Shown: positions 33,701-45,800 of the stretch, piece after piece
Layout: each line of letters starts with the position of its first letter
Position numbering within the stretch: the first letter of the stretch is position 1
Assembly: GCA_023053575.1 (NCBI GenBank)
Contig: JAKZAP010000124.1
Span: 58,141 to 122,140 of the forward strand
Origin: Branchinecta lynchi
Lineage: Eukaryota > Arthropoda > Branchiopoda > Anostraca > Branchinectidae
DNA length: 64,000 nucleotides
Direction: 5' to 3'
Notes under the pieces: generated by a model
The model's input: only the letters and a program-made list of their open reading frames with translations
The model's database searches: none
Told to the model about the DNA's origin: nothing
Translations under genes and position numbers: made by a program

Positions 33701-36700
33701 CCCGCAAGGTTTGTTTTCCCACAAGGTTAGTTTTCCCACAAGGTTTGTTTCCCCACAAGGTTTGTTTCCCCACAAGGTTTGTTTTCCCACAAGGATTGTT
33801 TTCTCACAAGGTTTGTTTTCCCACTGTGTTGATTTTCCCAAAAGGTTCGCTTTCCCGCAAGGTTCGCTTTCCCACAAGGTTTGTTTTCCCACAAGCTTTG
33901 TTTTCCCCCAAGGTTGGTTTTCCCGAAAGGTTGGTTTTCCCACAAGGTTTGTTTTCCCACTTTGTTGGTTTTCCCAAAAGGTTCGCTTTCCCGCAAGGTT
34001 GGTTTTCCCACAAGGTTTGTTTCCCCACAAGGTTTGTTTTCCCACAAGGTTTGTTTTTCCACAAGGTTGGTTTTCCCGAAAGGTTTGTTTCCCCACAAGG
34101 TTGGTTTTCCCACAAGGTTGGTTTTCCCGCAGGGTTTGTTTTCCCACAAGGTTAGTTTTCCCGCAAGGTTTGTTTCCCCACAAGGTTTGTTTTCCCACAA
34201 GGATTGTTTTCTCACAAGGTTTGTTTTCCCACTAGGTTTGTTTCCCCACAAGGTTTGTTTTCCCCCAAAGGTTGGTTTTCCCGCAAGGTTGGTTTTCCCA
34301 CAAGGTTTGTTTTCCCACTGTGTTGGTTTTCCCAAAAGGTTCGCTTTCCCGCAAGGTTGGTTTTCCCCCAAGGTTGGTTTTCCCGCAGGGTTTGTTTTCC
34401 CACAAGGTTAGTTTTCCCGCAAGGTTTGTTTCCCCACAAGGTTTGTTTTCCCACAAGGTTTGTTTTCCCACTGTGTTGGTTTTCCCAAAAGGTTCGCTTT
34501 CCCACAAGGTTGGTTTTCCCACAAGGTTGGTTTTCCCACAAGGTTGGTTTTCCCGCAGGGTTGCTTTCCCCATCAGGTTGGTTTTCCCACAAGGTTTGTT
34601 TTCTCACAAGGTTTGTTTTCCCACTAGGTTGTTTTTCCCACTAGGTTGGTTTTCCCACAAGGTTTGTTTTCCCACAAGCTTTGTTTTCCCCCAAGGTTGT
34701 TTTTCCCACTAGGTTGGTTTTCCCACAAGGTTTGTTTTCCCACAAGCTTTGTTTTCCCCCAAGGTTGGTTTTCCCGCAAGGTTGGTTTACCCACAAGGTT
34801 TGTTTTCCCACTGTGTTGGTTTTCCCAAAAGGTTCGCTTTCCCGCAAGGTTGGTTTTCCCACAAGGTTTGTTTCCCCACAAGGTTTGTTTTCCCACAAGG
34901 TTTGTTTTCCCACAAGGTTGGTTTTCCCGAAAGGTTTGTTTCCCCGCAAGGTTGGTTTTCCCACAAGGTTGGTTTTCCCGCAGGGTTTGTTTTCCCACAA
35001 GGTTAGTTTTCCCGCAAGGTTTGTTTCCCCACAAGGTTTGTTTTCCCACAAGGTTTGTTTTCCCACTGTGTTGGTTTTCCCAAAAGGTTCGCTTTCCCAA
35101 AAGGTTGGTTTTCCCACAAGGTTGGTTTTCCCACAAGATTGGTTTTCCCGCAGGGTTGCTTTCCCCATAAGGTTGGTTTTCCCAAAAGGTTCGCTTTCCC
35201 GCAAGGCTGGTTTTCCCACAAGGTTTGTTTCCCCACAATGTTTGTTTTCTCACAAGGTTTGTTTTCCCACAAGGTTGGTTTTCCCGAAAGGTTGGTTTCC
35301 CCACAAGGTTGGTTTTCCCAAAAGGCTGGTTTTCCCGCAGGGTTTGTTTTCCCACAAGGTTAGTTTTCCCGCAAGGTTTGTTTTCCCACAAGGTTAGTTT
35401 TCCCACAAGGTTTGTTTCCCCACAAGGTTTGTTTCCCCACAAGGTTTGTTTTCCCACAAGGATTGTTTTCTCACAAGGTTTGTTTTCCCACTGTGTTGAT
35501 TTTCCCAAAAGGTTCGCTTTCCCGCAAGGTTCGCTTTCCCACAAGGTTTGTTTTCCCACAAGCTTTGTTTTCCCCCAAGGTCGGTTTTCCCGAAAGGTTG
35601 GTTTTCCCACAAGGTTTGTTTTCCCACTTTGTTGGTTTTCCCAAAAGGTTCGCTTTCCCGCAAGGTTGGTTTTCCCACAAGGTTTGTTTCCCCACAAGGT
35701 TTGTTTTCCCACAAGGTTTGTTTTTCCACAAGGTTGGTTTTCCCGAAAGGTTTGTTTCCCCACAAGGTTGGTTTTCCCACAAGGTTGGTTTTCCCGCAGG
35801 GTTTGTTTTCCCACAAGGTTAGTTTTCCCGCAAGGTTTGTTTCCCCACAAGGTTTGTTTTCCCACAAGGATTGTTTTCTCACAAGGTTTGTTTTCCCACT
35901 AGGTTTGTTTCCCCACAAGGTTTGTTTTCCCCCAAAGGTTGGTTTTCCCGCAAGGTTGGTTTTCCCACAAGGTTTGTTTTCCCACTGTGTTGGTTTTCCC
36001 AAAAGGTTCGCTTTCCCGCAAGGTTGGTTTTCCCCCAAGGTTGGTTTTCCCGCAGGGTTTGTTTTCCCACAAGGTTAGTTTTCCCGCAAGGTTTGTTTCC
36101 CCACAAGGTTTGTTTTCCCACAAGGTTTGTTTTCCCACTGTGTTGGTTTTCCCAAAAGGTTCGCTTTCCCACAAGGTTGGTTTTCCCACAAGGTTGGTTT
36201 TCCCACAAGGTTGGTTTTCCCGCAGGGTTGCTTTCCCCATCAGGTTGGTTTTCCCACAAGGTTTGTTTTCTCACAAGGTTTGTTTTCCCACTAGGTTGTT
36301 TTTCCCACTAGGTTGGTTTTCCCACAAGGTTTGTTTTCCCACAAGCTTTGTTTTCCCCCAAGGTTGTTTTTCCCACTAGGTTGGTTTTCCCACAAGGTTT
36401 GTTTTCCCACAAGCTTTGTTTTCCCCCAAGGTTGGTTTTCCCGCAAGGTTGGTTTACCCACAAGGTTTGTTTTCCCACTGTGTTGGTTTTCCCAAAAGGT
36501 TCGCTTTCCCGCAAGGTTGGTTTTCCCACAAGGTTTGTTTCCCCACAAGGTTTGTTTTCCCACAAGGTTTGTTTTCCCACAAGGTTGGTTTTCCCGAAAG
36601 GTTTGTTTCCCCGCAAGGTTGGTTTTCCCACAAGGTTGGTTTTCCCGCAGGGTTTGTTTTCCCACAAGGTTAGTTTTCCCGCAAGGTTTGTTTCCCCACA

Positions 36701-37226
36701 AGGTTTGTTTTCCCACAAGGTTTGTTTTCCCACTGTGTTGGTTTTCCCAAAAGGTTCGCTTTCCCAAAAGGTTGGTTTTCCCACAAGGTTGGTTTTCCCA
36801 CAAGGTTGGTTTTCCCGCAGGGTTGCTTTCCCCATAAGGTTGGTTTTCCCAAAAGGTTCGCTTTCCCGCAAGGCTGGTTTTCCCACAAGGTTTGTTTCCC
36901 CACAATGTTTGTTTTCTCACAAGGTTTGTTTTCCCACAAGGTTGGTTTTCCCGAAAGGTTGGTTTCCCCACAAGGTTGGTTTTCCCAAAAGGCTGGTTTT
37001 CCCGCAGGGTTTGTTTTCCCACAAGGTTAGTTTTCCCGCAAGGTTTGTTTTCCCACAAGGTTAGTTTTCCCACAAGGTTTGTTTCCCCACAAGGTTTGTT
37101 TCCCCACAAGGTTTGTTTTCCCACAAGGATTGTTTTCTCACAAGGTTTATTTTCCCACTGTGTTGGTTTTCCCAAGAGGTTCGCTTTCCCGCAAGGTTCG
37201 CTTTCCCGCAAGGTTAGTTTTCCCAC
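30726..37226 (-). repeat. Nested segmental copies, shifts of 2,466 and 1,667 bp
   Basis: Sequence at about 30.73-32.14 kb recurs at 33.19-34.61 kb (shift 2466 = 145 units + 1 bp). Sequence at 34.21-35.56 kb recurs at 35.88-37.2 kb (shift 1667 = 98 units + 1 bp). The extra base fits an 18-bp unit with CCCCCAAAGG seen at about 31,797, 34,263 and 35,930. Boundaries are inferred from matching variant order and are approximate. Confidence 0.8.
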
Positions 37227-39353
37227 AAGGTTTGTTTTCTCACAAGGTTTGTGTTCCCACTAGGTTTGTTTCCCCACAAGGTTTGTTTTCTCACAAGGTT
37301 TGTTTTCCCACAAGGTTTGTTTTCCCACAAGGCTGGTTTTCCCGCAGGGTTTGTTTTCCCACAAGGTTAGTTTTCCCGCAAGGTTTGTTTTCCCACAAGG
37401 TTAGTTTTCCCACAAGGTTTGTTTCCCCACAAGGTTTGTTTCCCCACAAGGTTTGTTTTCCCACAAGGATTGTTTTCTCACAAGGTTTGTTTTCCCACTG
37501 TGTTGGTTTTCCCAAGAGGTTCGCTTTCCCGCAAGGTTCGCTTTCCCGCAAGGTTAGTTTTCCCACAAGGTTTGTTTTCTCACAAGGTTTGTGTTCCCAC
37601 TAGGTTTGTTTCCCCACAAGGTTTGTTTTCCCACTGTGTTGGTTTTCCCAAAAGGTTCGCTTTCCCACAAGGTTGGTTTTCCCACAAGGTTGGTTTTCCC
37701 ACAAGGTTGGTTTTCCCGCAGGGTTGCTTTCCCCATCAGGTTGGTTTTCCCACAAGGTTTGTTTTCCCACTGTGTTGGTTTTCCCAAAAGGTTCGCTTTC
37801 CCGCAAGGTTGGTTTTCCCCCAAGGTTGGTTTTCCCGCAGGGTTTGTTTTCCCACAAGGTTAGTTTTCCCGCAAGGTTTGTTTCCCCACAAGGTTTGTTT
37901 TCCCACAAGGTTTGTTTTCCCACTGTGTTGGTTTTCCCAAAAGGTTCGCTTTCCCACAAGGTTGGTTTTCCCACAAGGTTGGTTTTCCCACAAGGTTGGT
38001 TTTCCCGCAGGGTTGCTTTCCCCATCAGGTTGGTTTTCCCACAAGGTTTGTTTTCTCACAAGGTTTGTTTTCCCACTAGGTTGTTTTTCCCACTAGGTTG
38101 GTTTTCCCACATGGTTTGTTTTCCCACAAGCTTTGTTTTCCCCCAAGGTTGTTTTTCCCACTAGGTTGGTTTTCCCACAAGGTTTGTTTTCCCACAAGCT
38201 TTGTTTTCCCCCAAGGTTGGTTTTCCCGCAAGGTTGGTTTACCCACAAGGTTTGTTTTCCCACTGTGTTGGTTTTCCCAAAAGGTTCGCTTTCCCGCAAG
38301 GTTGGTTTTCCCACAAGGTTTGTTTCCCCACAAGGTTTGTTTTCCCACAAGGTTTGTTTTCCCACAAGGTTGGTTTTCCCGAAAGGTTTGTTTCCCCACA
38401 AGGTTGGTTTTCCCACAAGGTTGGTTATCCCGCAGGGTTTGTTTTCCCACAAGGTTAGTTTTCCCGCAAGGTTTGTTTCCCCACAAGGTTTGTTTTCCCA
38501 CAAGGTTTGTTTTCCCACTGTGTTGGTTTTCCCAAAAGGTTCGCTTTCCCAAAAGGTTGGTTTTCCCACAAGGTTGGTTTTCCCACAAGGTTGGTTTTCC
38601 CGCAGGGTTGCTTTCCCCATAAGTTTGGTTTTCCCAAAAGGTTCGCTTTCCCGCAAGGCTGGTTTTCCCACAAGGTTTGTTTTCCCACTGTGTTGGTTTT
38701 CCCACAAGGTTGGTTTTCCCGCAGGGTTGCTTTCCCCATAAGGTTTGTTTTCCCACTAGGTTGTGTTTCCCACTAGGTTGGTCTTCCCACAAGGTTTGTT
38801 TTCCCACAAGCTTTGTTTTCCCCCAAGGTTGGTTTTCCCGCAAGGTTGGTTTTCCCACAAGGTTTGTTTTCCCACTTTGTTGGTTTTCCCAAAAGGTTCG
38901 CTTTCCCGCAAGGTTGGTTTTCCCACAAGGTTTGTTTCCCCACAAAGTTTGTTTTCCCACAAGGTTTGTTTTCCCACAAGGTTGGTTTTCCCGAAAGGTT
39001 TGTTTCCCCGCAAGGTTGGTTTTCCCACAAGGTTGGTTTTCCCGCAGGGTTTGTTTTCCCACAAGGTTAGTTTTCCCGCAAGGTTTGTTTCCCCACAAGG
39101 TTTGTTTTCCCACAAGGATTGTTTTCTCACAAGGTTTGTTTTCCCACTAGGTTTGTTTCCCCACAAGGGTTGTTTTCCCACAAGGTTTGTTTTCCCCCAA
39201 GGTTGGTTTTCCCGCAAGGTTGGTTTTCCCACAAGGTTTGTTTTCCCACTGTGTTGGTTTTCCCAAAAGGTTCGCTTTCCCACAAGGTTCGTTTTCCCAC
39301 AAGGTTGGTTTTCCCACAAGGTTGGTTTTCCCGCAGGGTTGCTTTCCCCATAA
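32141..39353 (-). repeat. Segmental duplication, about 1.2 kb copied 5,935 bp away
   Basis: The variant order of 32,141-33,418 recurs at 38,076-39,353, including rare units CACATGGTTTG (32,175 and 38,110), CCATAAGTTTGG (32,689 and 38,624), TTGTGTTTCCCAC and CCCCACAAAGTTTG. A part of it also recurs at about 40.4-40.9 kb. The shift is 349 units + 2 bp. Confidence 0.82.
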
Positions 39354-42300
39354 GGTTGGTTTTCCCACAAGGTTTGTTTCCCCACAATTTTTATTTTCTC
39401 ACAAGGTTTGTTTTCCCACAAGGTTGGTTTTCCCGAAAGGTTTGTTTCCCCACAAGGTTGGTTTTCCCACAAGGCTGGTTTTCCCGCAGGGTTTGTTTTC
39501 CCACAAGGTTAGTTTTCCCGCAAGGTTTGTTTTCCCACAAGGTTAGTTTTCCCACAAGGTTTGTTTCCCCACAAGGTTTGTTTCCCCACAAGGTTTGTTT
39601 TCCCACAAGGTTGGTTTTCCCGCAGGGTTTGTTTTCCCACAAGGTTAGTTTTCCCGCAAGGTTTGTTTTCCCACAAGGTTGGTTTTCCCGAAAGGTTTGT
39701 TTCCCCACAAGGTTGGTTTTCCCACAAGGTTGGTTTTCCCGCAGGGTTTGTTTTCCCACAAGGTTAGTTTTCCCGCAAGGTTTGTTTCCCCACAAGGTTT
39801 GTTTTCCCACAAGGTTTGTTTTCCCACTGTGTTGGTTTTCCCAAAAGGTTCGCTTTCCCACAAGGTTGGTTTTCCCACAAGGTTGGTTTTTCCACAAGGT
39901 TGATTTTCCCGCAGGGTTGCTTTCCCCATGAGGTTGGTTTTCCCACAAGGTTTGTTTTCTCACAAGGTTTGTTTTCCCACTAGGTTGTTTTTCCCACTAG
40001 GTAGGTTTTCCCACAAGGTTTGTTTTCCCACAAGCTTTGTTTTCCCCCAAGGTTGGTTTTCCCGCAGATTTTGTTTTCCCACAAGGTTAGTTTTCCCGCA
40101 AGGTTTGTTTCCCCACAAGGTTTGTTTCCCCACAAGGTTTGTTTCCCCACAAGGTTTGTTTCCCCACAAGGTTTGTTTCCCCACAAGGTTTGTTTCCCCA
40201 CAAGGTTTGTTTTCCCACAAGGATTGTTTTCTCACAAGGTTTGTTTCCCCACAAGGTTTGTTTTCCCACAAGGTTTGTTTTCCCGCTGTGTTGGTTTTCC
40301 CAAAAGGTTCGCTTTCCCAAAAGGTTGGTTTTCCCACAAGGTTGGTTTTCCCACAAGGTTGGTTTTCCCGCAGGGTTGCTTTCCCCATAAGGTTGGTTTT
40401 CCCAAAAGGTTCGCTTTCCCGCAAGGCTGGTTTTCCCACAAGGTTTGTTTTCCCACTGTGTTGGTTTTCCCACAAGGTTGGTTTTCCCGCAGGGTTGCTT
40501 TCCCCATAAGGTTTGTTTTCCCACTAGGTTGTGTTTCCCACTAGGTTGGTCTTCCCACAAGGTTTGTTTTCCCACAAGCTTTGTTTTCCCCCAAGGTTGG
40601 TTTTCCCGCAAGGTTGGTTTTCCCACAAGGTTTGTTTTCCCACTTTGTTGGTTTTCCCAAAAGGTTCGCTTTCCCGCAAGGTTGGTTTTCCCACAAGGTT
40701 TGTTTCCCCACAAGGTTTGTTTTCCCACAAGGTTTGTTTTTCCACAAGGTTGGTTTTCCCGAAAGGTTTGTTTCCCCACAAGGTTGGTTTTCCCACAAGG
40801 TTGGTTTTCCCGCAGGGTTTGTTTTCCCACAAGGTTAGTTTTCCCGCAAGGTTTGTTTCCCCACAAGGTTTGTTTTCCCACAAGGATTGTTTTCTCACAA
40901 GGTTTGTTTTCCCACTAGGTTTGTTTCCCCACAAGGTTTGTTTTCCCCCAAAGGTTGGTTTTCCCGCAAGGTTGGTTTTCCGGTTTGTTTTCCCACTGTG
41001 TTGGTTTTCCCAAAAGGTTCGCTTTCCCGCAAGGTTGGTTTTCCCCCAAGGTTGGTTTTCCCGCAGGGTTTGTTTTCCCACAAGGTTAGTTTTCCCGCAA
41101 GGTTTGTTTCCCCACAAGGTTTGTTTTCCCACAAGGTTTGTTTTCCCACTGTGTTGGTTTTCCCAAAAGGTTCGCTTTCCCACAAGGTTGGTTTTCCCAC
41201 AAGGTTGGTTTTCCCACAAGGTTGGTTTTCCCGCAGGGTTGCTTTCCCCATCAGGTTGGTTTTCCCACAAGGTTTGTTTTCTCACAAGGTTTGTTTTCCC
41301 ACTAGGTTGTTTTTCCCACTAGGTTGGTTTTCCCACAAGGTTTGTTTTCCCACAAGCTTTGTTTTCCCCCAAGGTTGTTTTTCCCACTAGGTTGGTTTTC
41401 CCACAAGGTTTGTTTTCCCACAAGCTTTGTTTTCCCCCAAGGTTGGTTTTCCCGCAAGGTTGGTTTACCCACAAGGTTTGTTTTCCCACTGTGTTGGTTT
41501 TCCCAAAAGGTTCGCTTTCCCGCAAGGTTGGTTTTCCCACAAGGTTTGTTTCCCCACAAGGTTTGTTTTCCCACAAGGTTTGTTTTCCCACAAGGTTGGT
41601 TTTCCCGAAAGGTTTGTTTCCCCACAAGGTTGGTTTTCCCACAAGGTTGGTTATCCCGCAGGGTTTGTTTTCCCACAAGGTTAGTTTTCCCGCAAGGTTT
41701 GTTTCCCCACAAGGTTTGTTTTCCCACAAGGTTTGTTTTCCCACTGTGTTGGTTTTCCCAAAAGGTTCGCTTTCCCAAAAGGTTGGTTTTCCCACAAGGT
41801 TGGTTTTCCCACAAGGTTGGTTTTCCCGCAGGGTTGCTTTCCCCATAAGGTTGGTTTTCCCAAAAGGTTCGCTTTCCCGCAAGGCTGGTTTTCCCACAAG
41901 GTTTGTTTCCCCACAATGTTTGTTTTCTCACAAGGTTTGTTTTCCCACAAGGTTGGTTTTCCCGAAAGGTTGGTTTCCCCACAAGGTTGGTTTTCCCAAA
42001 AGGCTGGTTTTCCCGCAGGGTTTGTTTTCCCACAAGGTTAGTTTTCCCGCAAGGTTTGTTTTCCCACAAGGTTAGTTTTCCCACAAGGTTTGTTTCCCCA
42101 CAAGGTTTGTTTCCCCACAAGGTTTGTTTTCCCACAAGGATTGTTTTCTCACAAGGTTTGTTTTCCCACTGTGTTGGTTTTCCCAAGAGGTTCGCTTTCC
42201 CGCAAGGTTCGCTTTCCCGCAAGGTTAGTTTTCCCACAAGGTTTGTTTTCTCACAAGGTTTGTGTTCCCACTAGGTTTGTTTCCCCACAAGGTTTGTTTT

Positions 42301-42896
42301 CTCACAAGGTTTGTTTTCCCACAAGGTTTGTTTTCCCACAAGGCTTGTTTTCCCACAAGGTTTGTTTTGCCACAAGGTTGGTTTTCCAGAAAGGTTTGTT
42401 TCCCCACAAGGTTGGTTTTCCCACAAGGTTTGTTTTCCCGCAGGGTTTGTTTTCCCACAAGGTTAGTTTTCCCGCAAGGTTTGTTTTCCCACAAGGTTAG
42501 TTTTCCCACAAGGTTTGTTTCCCCACAAGGTTTGTTTCCACACAAGGTTTGTTTTCACACAAGGATTGTTTTCCCACAAGGTTTGTTTTCCCACTGTGTT
42601 GGTTTTCCCAAAAGGTTCGCTTTCCCGCAAGGTTGGTTTTCCCACAAGGTTGGTTTTCCCGCAGGGTTTGTTTCCCCATAAGGTTGGTTTTCCCAAAAGG
42701 TTTGTTTTCTCACAAGGTTTGTTTTCCCACTAGGTTGGTTTTCCCACAAGAGTTGTTTTCCCCCCACAAGGTTTGTTTACCCACAAGGTTTGTTTTCCCC
42801 CAAGGTTGGTTTTCCCGCAAGGTTGGTTTTCCCATAAGGTTGGTTTTCCCACAAGGTTGTTTTTCCCGCAAGGTTAGTTTTCCCACAAGGTCTGAT

Positions 42897-45800
42897 TTAA
42901 CACAATGTTTGTTTTCCCACAAGGTTGGTTTTCCCGAAAGGTTTGTTTCCCCACAAGGTTGGTTTTCCCACAAGGTTGGTTTTCCCGCAGGGTTTGTTTT
43001 CCCACAAGGTTAGTTTTCCCGCAAGGTTTGTTTTCCCACAAGGTTGGTTTTCCCGAAAGGTTTGTTTCCCCACAAGGTTGGTTTTCCCACAAGGTTGGTT
43101 TTCCCGCAGGGTTTGTTTTCCCACAAGGTTAGTTTTCCCGCAAGGTTTGTTTCCCCACAAGGTTTGTTTTCCCACAAGGTTTGTTTTCCCACTGTGTTGG
43201 TTTTCCCAAAAGGTTCGCTTTCCCACAAGGTTGGTTTTCCCACAAGGTTGGTTTTTCCACAAGGTTGATTTTCCCGCAGGGTTGCTTTCCCCATGAGGTT
43301 GGTTTTCCCACAAGGTTTGTTTTCTCACAAGGTTTGTTTTCCCACTAGGTTGTTTTTCCCACTAGGTAGGTTTTCCCACAAGGTTTGTTTTCCCACAAGC
43401 TTTGTTTTCCCCCAAGGTTGGTTTTCCCGCAGATTTTGTTTTCCCACAAGGTTAGTTTTCCCGCAAGGTTTGTTTCCCCACAAGGTTTGTTTCCCCACAA
43501 GGTTTGTTTCCCCACAAGGTTTGTTTCCCCACAAGGTTTGTTTCCCCACAAGGTTTGTTTCCCCACAAGGTTTGTTTTCCCACAAGGATTGTTTTCTCAC
43601 AAGGTTTGATTTCCCACAAGGTTTGTTTCCCCACAAGGTTTGTTTCCCCACAAGGTTTGTTTTCCCACATGGTTAGTTTTCCCACAAGGTTTGTTTCCCC
43701 ACAAGGTTTGTTTCCCCACAAGGTTTGTTTTCCCACAAGGATTGTTTTCTCACAAGGTTTGTTTTCCCACTGTGGTGGTTTTCCCAAGAGGTTCGCTTTC
43801 CCGCAAGGTTTGTTTTCCCACAAGGTTTGTTTTCCCCCAAGGTCGGTTTTCCCGCAAGGTTGGTTTTCCCACAAGGTTTGTTTTCCCACTGTGTTGGTTT
43901 TCCCGCAAGGTTTGTTTCCCCACAAGGTTGGTTTTCCCACAAGGTTGGTTTTCCCGCAGGGTTTGTTTTCCCACAAGGTTAGTTTTCCCGCAAGGTTTGT
44001 TTCCCCACAAGGTTTGTTTTCCCACAAGGATTGTTTTCTCACAAGGTTTGTTTTCCCACTAGGTTTGTTTCCCCACAAGGTTTGTTTTCCCACAAGGTTT
44101 GTTTTCCCCCAAGGTTGGTTTTCCCGCAAGGTTGGTTTTCCCACAAGGTTTGTTTTCCCACTGTGTTGGTTTTCCCAAAAGGTTCGCTTTCCCACAAGGT
44201 TCGTTTTCCCACAAGGTTGGTTTTCCCACAAGGTTGGTTTTCCCGCAGGGTTGCTTTCCCCATAAGGTTGGTTTTCCCACAAGGTTTGTTTTCTCACAAG
44301 GTTTGTTTTCCCACTAGGTTGTTTTTCCCACTAGGTTGGTTTTCCGAAAAGGTTTGTTTTCCCACAAGCTTTGTTTTCCCCCAAGGTTGGTTTTCCCACA
44401 AGGTTTGTTTCCCCACAATGTTTGTTTTCTCACAAGGTTTGTTTTCCCACAAGATTGGTTTTCCCGAAAGGTTTGTTTCCCCACAAGGTTGGTTTTCCCA
44501 CAAGGCTGGTTTTCCCGCAGGGTTTGTTTTCCCACAAGGTTAGTTTTCCCGCAAGGTTTGTTTTCCCACAAGGTTAGTTTTCCCACAAGGTTTGTTTCCC
44601 CACAAGGTTTGTTTCCCCACAAGGTTTGTTTTCCCACAAGGATTGTTTTCTCACAAGGTTTGTTTTCCCACTGTGTTGGTTTTCCCAAAAGGTTCGCTTT
44701 CCCGCAAGGTTCGCTTTCCCACAAGGTTTGTTTTCCCACAAGCTTTGTTTTCCCCCAAGGTTGGTTTTCCCGCAAGGTTGGTTTTCCCACAAGGTTTGTT
44801 TTCCCACTTTGTTGGTTTTCCCAAAAGGTTCGCTTTCCCGCAAGGTTGGTTTTCCCACAAGGTTTAATTTTCCACAAGGTTGGTTTTCCCGAAAGGTTGG
44901 TTTCCCCACAAGGTTGGTTTTCCCACAAGGTTGGTTTTCCCGCAGGGTTTGTTTTCCCACAAGGTTAGTTTTCCCGCAAGGTTTGTTTCCCCACAAGGTT
45001 TGTTTTCCCACAAGGATTGTTTTCTCACAAGGTTTGTTTTCCCACTAGGTTTGTTTCCCCACAAGGTTTGTTCTCCCACAAGCTTTGTTTTCCCCCAAGG
45101 TTGGTTTTCCCGCAAGGTTGGTTTTCCCACAAGGTTTGTTTTCCCACTGTGTTGGTTTTCCCAAAAGGTTCGCTTTCCCGCAAGGTTGGTTTTCCCCCAA
45201 GGTTGGTTTTCCCGCAGGGTTTGTTTTCCCACAAGGTTAGTTTTCCCGCAAGGTTTGTTTCCCCAGAAGGTTTGTTTTCCCACAAGGTTTGTTTTCCCAC
45301 TGTGTTGGTTTTCCCAAAAGGTTCGCTTTCCCACAAGGTTGGTTTTCCCCCAAGGTTGGTTTTCCCACAAGGTTGGTTTTCCCGCAGGGTTGCTTTCCCC
45401 ATCAGGTTGGTTTTCCCACAAGGTTTGTTTTCTCACAAGGTTTGTTTTCCCACTAGGTTGTTTTTCCCACTAGGTTGGTTTTCCCACAAGGTTTGTTTTC
45501 CCACAAGCTTTGTTTTCCCCCAAGGTTGTTTTTCCCACTAGGTTGGTTTTCCCACAAGGTTTGTTTTCCCACAAGCTTTGTTTTCCCCCAAGGTTGGTTT
45601 TCCCGCAAGGTTGGTTTACCCACAAGGTTTTTTTTCCCACTGTGTTGGTTTTCCCAAAAGGTTCGCTTTCCCGCAAGGTTGGTTTTCCCACAAGGTTTGT
45701 TTCCCCACAAGGTTTGTTTTCCCACAAGGTTTGTTTTCCCACAAGGTTGGTTTTCCCGAAAGGTTTGTTTCCCCACAAGGTTGGTTTTCCCACAAGGTTG